Part shown: piece after piece, positions 6,527-10,144 of the stretch | Numbering within the stretch: the stretch's first letter is position 1 | How the letters are laid out: each line of letters begins with the position of its first letter | Assembly: GCA_050633205.1 (NCBI GenBank) | Contig: JBOEGA010000062.1 | Coordinates: forward strand, 1 to 10,144 | Source of the DNA: CBDHHC01 sp050633205 | Lineage (GTDB): Bacteria; Pseudomonadota; Alphaproteobacteria; Rhizobiales; CBDHHC01 | Direction of reading: 5' to 3' | Length of the DNA stretch: 10,144 nucleotides | Notes under the pieces: generated by a model | What the model saw: the letters and a program-made list of their open reading frames with translations, nothing else | Database searches by the model: none | Told to the model about the DNA's origin: nothing | Made by a program: the position numbers and the translations under genes

Positions 6527-7099
6527 TCAAATATGACGCTGAAGATCCTGAATAGTTGCTTCCAGTATTTCCTGGCTGAGTTTTTCATCCACAACTGCAC
6601 GGGACAGCATGAGTGCTCCAATCATTTGCGGGAGAATAGCCAAAGCTTTCTGCCTCTTTTTCCGGGCGCTGGTTTCAGGAAGCAATGCCTCCAGAACACT
6701 GGCATATGCATTAACTGCCTTCTCGAAAACCTTACGCACAACACTATCTCTTCTGGGAGACTCAGCTCCAAGAGCTGCCAGCAGGCACCCCGTATCACGA
6801 TCATTTAGATGCGTTAGGGACAAATAGGCCAAAAAAAGTTCTTCCAATCCGGCCTTCCCGCCTTTTGAGCTTGCAGAATTCCAGAACGAAAGATTTTCTT
6901 CAACGGCCGCTTCGCAAGCTTCCTCGGCAAGGTTCTCCTTGGATTTGAATTGCTTGTAAAAACCTCCATGGGTCATCCCTGCACTCTTCATAAGATCAGC
7001 AATGCCTATCCCGTCAAAGCCATTCTCCCGAAAAAGGTGGGAGGAGATTTCAATAACTTTTTTACGGTTCTCAGCGGCCTGCTGCTTACTCACGCGCAT
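6527..7099 (-). CDS. TetR/AcrR family transcriptional regulator
   Basis: A 190-residue one-component regulator, usual length for the family. The N-terminal DNA-binding domain spans about residues 10-56. Its helix-turn-helix includes GIADLMKSAGMTHGGFYKQFKSK (split at about 32-54), with the family's characteristic Tyr-x-x-Phe and Lys-x-x-Leu pattern. The ligand domain follows; within it TGCLLAALGAESPR (about 103-116) resembles the segment of NemR that carries the redox/electrophile-sensing Cys106, here Cys105. Only one other cysteine (C62) is present. The ATG has a good ribosome site, AAAGGA seven bases upstream. The gene is first in a unit with an MFS pump and an epoxide hydrolase. A 21-bp inverted repeat overlaps its promoter region, so autorepression with relief by an exported or hydrolysed compound is the likely logic. 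The inducer is unknown. Confidence 0.92.
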   Translation of the reverse strand: MRVSKQQAAENRKKVIEISSHLFRENGFDGIGIADLMKSAGMTHGGFYKQFKSKENLAEEACEAAVEENLSFWNSASSKGGKAGLEELFLAYLSLTHLNDRDTGCLLAALGAESPRRDSVVRKVFEKAVNAYASVLEALLPETSARKKRQKALAILPQMIGALMLSRAVVDEKLSQEILEATIQDLQRHI

Positions 7100-7128
7100 A
7101 GAATCATCCTTTCAACGTCATGCGGATA

Positions 7129-7167
7129 TAGTTACAATTAATTTAGATTATAGTCAACATCTATAAT
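7129..7167 (-). promoter_or_regulatory. Putative promoter and TetR operator upstream of the regulator gene
   Basis: A perfect 7-bp inverted repeat, ATTATAG-N7-CTATAAT, spans 7147-7167, centred 58 bases before the tetR ATG. On the - strand a TTGACT box (complement of 7152-7157) lies inside it, with a poor -10 (TAACTA, 7129-7134) 17 bases on. Alternatively the consensus TATAAT (complement of 7147-7152) is itself the -10, with a poor -35. In either reading the palindrome covers a core promoter element, as expected for an autorepressor operator. A 21-bp size with 7-bp arms is within the normal range for TetR sites. Confidence 0.55.
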
Positions 7168-7177
7168 TCAGTTTTGG

Positions 7178-8200
7178 TTAAGTAGGCGTATCGACATCAT
7201 CCCAGTCCGCATCCTCAAACCGGGTTAACCAGTTAAGCGCATGATGTCTCTCTAAAATAACTCCTGCTTTCAGACACTCCGGCTCTCGCTGACCCTTCGC
7301 GCTGGCCTCTCTGACAATCCAGTGAACACGGAAGTGCATGTCCAGTGTATCCAGAATTTTTGAATGATTTATTAGCTGCGCTTCCTTTATAAACTTATCC
7401 GGGTCAAGTTCTGCCATAATTCTTATAATGGTTTTTACATCGCAGATTTTTTCCGGAAACGGCAACTCATCAATTGCACCCAGAGCCCAGAACAATACTG
7501 CAAGGGTTTCATACCTCCATGCAAACTGAGTACTCGACTGCTGGTCCGGCGCTGGCAGGAAAGCCTCTTCCGCTGGAGACAGATAATTAAATGATAAAGG
7601 AAAGCGTTGTTTGATATCATCAAGAGCAATGCCTTCTCCTGCAGCCAGAGATGCCCCTCTCAATGCAACTGTAAACAAGGCCAGTGCGCGCTTTGCTACC
7701 TCTTCAGCAGAGCGAAAATTGACTTCTCCCTCACTGATAACGGGAGGCAACGCTTGTGTTACTTCCAGCTCTCTGAAGCTTAAAAAACCCTCCGTCGTCT
7801 CTTTTCTTTGTAAGGCGTCATCAGGATATGGAACAGAAGCATCAGGATCGACCTCATCAGCACTCTGGCTTAGCAGCACCTGTCCAAGGGGATTATATAT
7901 TGTGCCATCAGGCATAAAAAATATAGCGTTTGACGTCCGCCCCCAGTTGACCATCAACATAAACTGCTCTAACTCGACATCAACGCTGTAATGTTGCTGA
8001 ACGCGCTGAGTATGACGCCACAACGCGTAAAGTCTGGCATTCATCTCACCGCCATGCAGCTTTATATATTCAGAAAACCCCTCCAAATGCTCAATAAGCT
8101 CCCTGTCACTGCGATCCCGCACAAAATTGAGTTCATGCTCGAAATCCAGCTCCAGTGGAGTCTTTATTGTACAATACGCATTTACAGTGATTTTTGTCAT
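7178..8200 (-). CDS. DUF4272 domain-containing protein
   Basis: A 340-residue soluble protein without signal peptide or membrane segment. The C-terminal half (about 161-340) matches DUF4272: RSAEEVAKRALALFTVALR (163-181), WRYETLAVLFWALGAIDELPFP split over 228-249, CDVKTIIRI, RVHWIVREA, and the characteristic ending ERHHALNWLTRFEDADWDDVDTPT (317-340, shown by its key ALNWL and WDDVDTPT parts). The N-terminal 160 residues are an additional mixed alpha/beta region containing MVNWGRTSNAIFF and DGTIYNPLG. I do not recognise this part as a separate family. The biochemical role of DUF4272 is not known to me; these proteins are frequent in varied bacteria, often isolated. The start has AGG about 7 bases upstream (GCGAGG). 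The gene lies 78 bp before tetR on the same strand, but the tetR promoter/operator sits in that gap. I treat it as a separate unit. Confidence 0.85.
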   Translation of the reverse strand: MTKITVNAYCTIKTPLELDFEHELNFVRDRSDRELIEHLEGFSEYIKLHGGEMNARLYALWRHTQRVQQHYSVDVELEQFMLMVNWGRTSNAIFFMPDGTIYNPLGQVLLSQSADEVDPDASVPYPDDALQRKETTEGFLSFRELEVTQALPPVISEGEVNFRSAEEVAKRALALFTVALRGASLAAGEGIALDDIKQRFPLSFNYLSPAEEAFLPAPDQQSSTQFAWRYETLAVLFWALGAIDELPFPEKICDVKTIIRIMAELDPDKFIKEAQLINHSKILDTLDMHFRVHWIVREASAKGQREPECLKAGVILERHHALNWLTRFEDADWDDVDTPT

Positions 8201-8508
8201 AAGTGGGCCTCGCTTGGTGTTGCTACATCATTTTTAACGCAAATCCAGACAGGAACCAAATGATAACAGGCAGACAAATAAATCTGCTATCACAAAGATA
8301 ACCAATTTGCGCATCAGTTCTGGGTGCTAATCACTGACAAAGAAGCATTGCATATTAAACAGAATGGAAGGCAACACAGCTCGAAAACAGAAAGAATGAA
8401 TACAAACAAATATTTACATATTTTCTTTCACAGTTACGAACCTGGAGGGTAGTAATTGTGGTGCCAGCCAAATAAATTCCGGCTGGCACCTGTGTAACGT
8501 CTGAGCTG
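8201..8508. other. Intergenic region between the SDR and DUF4272 genes
   Basis: This 308-bp gap contains no supported gene. On the - strand it begins with the SDR 3' hairpin (8460-8490) and ends with the DUF4272 ribosome site. Most of it is A-rich on the + strand. A small hairpin, GCAGA-N8-TCTGC (about 8270-8288), lies roughly 70 bases before the DUF4272 start. On the - strand TATCAT (near 8260-8265) could be a -10 box, but no matching -35 is found, so no promoter is called. Confidence 0.45.
8460..8490 (-). terminator. Perfect stem-loop downstream of the SDR gene (likely terminator)
   Basis: GGTGCCAGCC (8460-8469) pairs perfectly with GGCTGGCACC (8481-8490) around an 11-base AT-rich loop. 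It lies 18 bases after the SDR stop codon. The GC-rich stem is strong enough for termination, but neither strand has a proper T-run (acaattact on the - strand). It may act with Rho or as a 3'-end protector. Confidence 0.6.
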
Positions 8509-9288
8509 TTACGCCCACATATTTGTGCCACCACAAACGGTAAGCGCCTGACCAGTCATATAGCTGCTTGCGTCTGATGCCAGATATACAGCAAGACCAC
8601 CAAAATCATCAGGCTCCCCAAGACGGCGAAGAGGAATTTCCGACTTGGCTCTCTCTTCAGCTTCCGGGTTATCCCAAAGCGCTTTGGCAAAATCAGTTTT
8701 TACAACACCAGGGCAGATAGCATTGGCACGAATGCCGTGAGGACCGAATTCCATAGCCAGATTACGAACAAGACCAATCAATGCAAGTTTTGATGTTCCA
8801 TAAAGGCCCAGTGTCAGTGACGGCTTGAAAGCACCAACACTTGCAGTGAACATCATTGAGCCCGAACCCTTTTTAATCATGTCAGGAGATACCATGCGGG
8901 CAAGCCACAGATTAGCCTGAACATTCGTTTTCATGATTTTTTCATAGGATTCATCAGGAATTTCCGAGATATTGCCGTAAAATACGTTAACACCGGCATT
9001 ACCAACAAGGATATCAACTTCACCGGCAACCTCATGCGTTTTATCGACAAGTGCCTGCAACTCTTCCTTACGTCCGGCATTGGCAGCGAATCCGTGAACA
9101 CGCTCGGCACCAATTTCCTTGTTTATTTCAGCAGCAGTTATGTCCAGCTGGTCCTGCTTGCGAGAAGAGATCATTACGGTTGCGCCATGTGCAGCAAGGG
9201 CAGCAGCCATAGAGCGCCCCATCCCTTTGGATGCGCCTGTCATCAGCGCCACTTTGCCCGTTAAATCAAAACCTGTAGCTTTAGTCAT
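8509..9288 (-). CDS. Short-chain dehydrogenase/reductase (classical SDR, FabG-like)
   Basis: A 259-residue cytoplasmic NAD(P)-dependent oxidoreductase. The Rossmann glycine motif TGASKGMG is at 17-24. The GNAGV motif is at 97-101, in place of the usual NNAG. Active-site Asn122 is present, along with the catalytic triad Ser150, Tyr163 and Lys167 with the classical 13-residue Ser-Tyr spacing. PG (193-194) then starts the substrate loop, and the C-terminus has RRLGEPDD and YMTGQALTVCGG. Arg43 after the second strand (SSRK) favours NADP(H). The fold is shared by 3-oxoacyl-ACP reductases, glucose and steroid dehydrogenases and many alcohol oxidations, so the substrate cannot be named. The ATG is about 12 bases after GAGGA, rather far but the only good choice. 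It has its own palindrome-rich upstream region and a 3' hairpin, so it is probably monocistronic. Confidence 0.93.
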   Translation of the reverse strand: MTKATGFDLTGKVALMTGASKGMGRSMAAALAAHGATVMISSRKQDQLDITAAEINKEIGAERVHGFAANAGRKEELQALVDKTHEVAGEVDILVGNAGVNVFYGNISEIPDESYEKIMKTNVQANLWLARMVSPDMIKKGSGSMMFTASVGAFKPSLTLGLYGTSKLALIGLVRNLAMEFGPHGIRANAICPGVVKTDFAKALWDNPEAEERAKSEIPLRRLGEPDDFGGLAVYLASDASSYMTGQALTVCGGTNMWA

Positions 9289-9322
9289 GATGTATTTTAT
9301 TCCTCGTTTTTAATATCTCACG

Positions 9323-9359
9323 CTCTCCGATTATAATTAATTATATATTTATCAGAGAG
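9323..9359 (-). promoter_or_regulatory. Nested palindromes in the SDR upstream region (putative operator/promoter)
   Basis: A 14-bp perfect palindrome, TATAATTAATTATA (9332-9345), lies inside a 9-bp inverted repeat with one mismatch (CTCTCCGAT at 9323-9331 and ATCAGAGAG at 9351-9359). The - strand contains TATAAT at the complement of 9330-9335 and again at 9340-9345. Either could be a -10 box, though no good -35 is seen. The structure begins 35 bases before the SDR ATG, where a repressor or activator site would be expected. Confidence 0.45.
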
Positions 9360-9482
9360 TTAAGCACTTCGAATTCCAGTCAGAAAAACATACTGCCCGG
9401 TATCTTTCTGCCAGACTGTATCACAACAATAAATTTGAACCAAGCTCCTAAAGAATGGCAAAATGTCTATATTCAGACACGC

Positions 9483-9514
9483 AAAAGACCCTCCCGACAC
9501 CAGCCGGAAGGGTC
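9483..9514 (-). terminator. Rho-independent terminator of the RTX gene
   Basis: On the - strand GACCCTTCCG pairs with CGGGAGGGTC, 10 pairs with one G-U wobble, around an 8-base loop (stem-loop 9487-9514). It is followed by TTTT (complement of 9483-9486). It lies 33 bases after the RTX stop codon and separates that gene from the SDR gene. Confidence 0.85.
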
Positions 9515-9547
9515 AATACGATATTATTGGGGGGAAGCCGTTAAAAC

Positions 9548-10144
9548 CTAGGCAAACATAAAGTTTCCGGCATTAAGGTCACTTAGTTCAATATCTTCAA
9601 GTGTTATGCTGTTGCTACCGCTTTCAATAACAACACCTCCACTGCTGAACCAGCCACCGCCTGTTTCATAGGCATTATTAATAACATCATTGTAGTTGCT
9701 GAATATAGCACTATCAAATTCAATCATATCATCGGCTGCATTAAAGTCTGTGATAGTGTCATCACCGAACCCGGCCGTAAAGATAAAGGTGTCATCACCA
9801 GAACCGCCGGTCATCTCATCATTGCCAGCTCCGCCATGTATCATATCATGGCCGCCACGGCCATTGAGCGTATCATTACCAGCATGCCCGTCGATATGAT
9901 CGTCACCACCATCCCCGCGAAGAAGGTCATCGTAACCACCTCCGAGAATGAAAGCATCTTCACCGTCATGATATCCCGTTGTACGATTTACTGGCTCAAC
10001 CCAGGTATCATCACGTGCTGAATTACTCAGATTAGCCACAATGACAAGGCTGTCCTGAGACATCAGGTCGTAGAAGTGAGAATCTGCTATTGACGCAAAG
10101 ATTTCCTCATTGTCATTGAAACCTTCAATATGCGCATCCCATCC
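9548..10144 (-). CDS. RTX calcium-binding protein, C-terminal part (5'-truncated)
   Basis: The last 198 residues of a secreted RTX protein; the frame is open to the right window edge. A methionine codon at 10061-10063 is not taken as the start, because the upstream frame continues as plausible coding sequence (WDAHIEGFNDNEEIFASIAD and on) without a stop or ribosome site. Six glycine/aspartate nonapeptide repeats of the GGxGxDxUx type occupy 9779-9940 (GGYDDLLRG, DGGDDHIDG, HAGNDTLNG, RGGHDMIHG, GAGNDEMTG, GSGDDTFIF). They would bind calcium in a parallel beta-roll after export. The tail with TITDFNAADDMIEFD and the end LSDLNAGNFMFA is typical of uncleaved type I secretion signals. No ABC exporter or membrane-fusion gene is visible in the window. 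The catalytic or adhesive function lies in the missing N-terminal part. Confidence 0.9.
   Translation of the reverse strand, partial: GWDAHIEGFNDNEEIFASIADSHFYDLMSQDSLVIVANLSNSARDDTWVEPVNRTTGYHDGEDAFILGGGYDDLLRGDGGDDHIDGHAGNDTLNGRGGHDMIHGGAGNDEMTGGSGDDTFIFTAGFGDDTITDFNAADDMIEFDSAIFSNYNDVINNAYETGGGWFSSGGVVIESGSNSITLEDIELSDLNAGNFMFA
9779..9940 (-). repeat. Six tandem RTX nonapeptide repeats
   Basis: Fifty-four residues in six consecutive 9-residue units following G-G-x-G-x-D-x-hydrophobic-x. The first unit has YD in place of GN/D, and the last ends in the hydrophobic IF that closes the beta-roll. The repetition is at protein level; the DNA units are diverged, so this is not a recent tandem duplication. 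Confidence 0.9.

Noticed and set aside
9779..9940. Repeat array considered as a CRISPR or DNA-level tandem repeat
   Set aside because: The periodicity is 27 bases and exists in the protein (RTX nonapeptides); the DNA units are diverged and there are no spacers.
10061..10063. ATG codon as start of the RTX protein
   Set aside because: The frame continues without a stop to the window edge with protein-like composition, and there is no ribosome site in front of this codon.

Overview
The window reads as a chromosomal stretch of a Gram-negative bacterium. It is most likely an alphaproteobacterium of moderate to low GC (about 45% by eye). The reasons are a lipobox lipoprotein, an RTX protein with a type I secretion C-terminus, an RhlE-type DEAD-box helicase with a basic tail, and an acetolactate-synthase-like TPP enzyme of a type I associate with that class. 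This taxonomic call is inference. I see no tRNA, rRNA, CRISPR array, transposase or integrase, so the region looks like stable chromosome with small self-contained modules.

Layout. The left third is on the + strand: the C-terminal part of a TPP-dependent enzyme (cut by the window edge), a YecA/UPF0149 protein with a zinc-binding SEC-C tail, an unrecognised lipoprotein, and a DEAD-box RNA helicase that starts at TTG. A strong terminator at 4316-4344 separates this block from everything to the right, which lies on the - strand. In transcription order (right to left) that part holds an RTX calcium-binding protein (N-terminus outside the window) with its own terminator, an SDR oxidoreductase with a palindromic upstream region, a DUF4272 protein, and then a three-gene unit: a TetR regulator, a Bcr/CflA-type MFS efflux pump and an alpha/beta epoxide hydrolase.

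How the genes work together. The most coherent system is the tetR-MFS-epoxide hydrolase unit (4347-7177). The hydrolase has the complete epoxide-hydrolase residue set: an Asp nucleophile, an HGFP oxyanion motif, an Asp/His relay, and two cap tyrosines that line up with the epoxide-activating pair. The regulator carries a cysteine in the same local motif as the sensing cysteine of NemR. A 21-bp inverted repeat overlaps the promoter elements in front of the regulator. The architecture recalls the Pseudomonas aeruginosa cifR-morB-MFS-cif operon, without the reductase and with a cytoplasmic rather than secreted hydrolase. My hypothesis is an autoregulated epoxide/electrophile export-and-detoxification operon. 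The other genes look like independent units.

Nothing here is clearly a wholly new system. The points most worth following are this operon, the unrecognised lipoprotein, the structured helicase leader, and the palindromic SDR upstream region.
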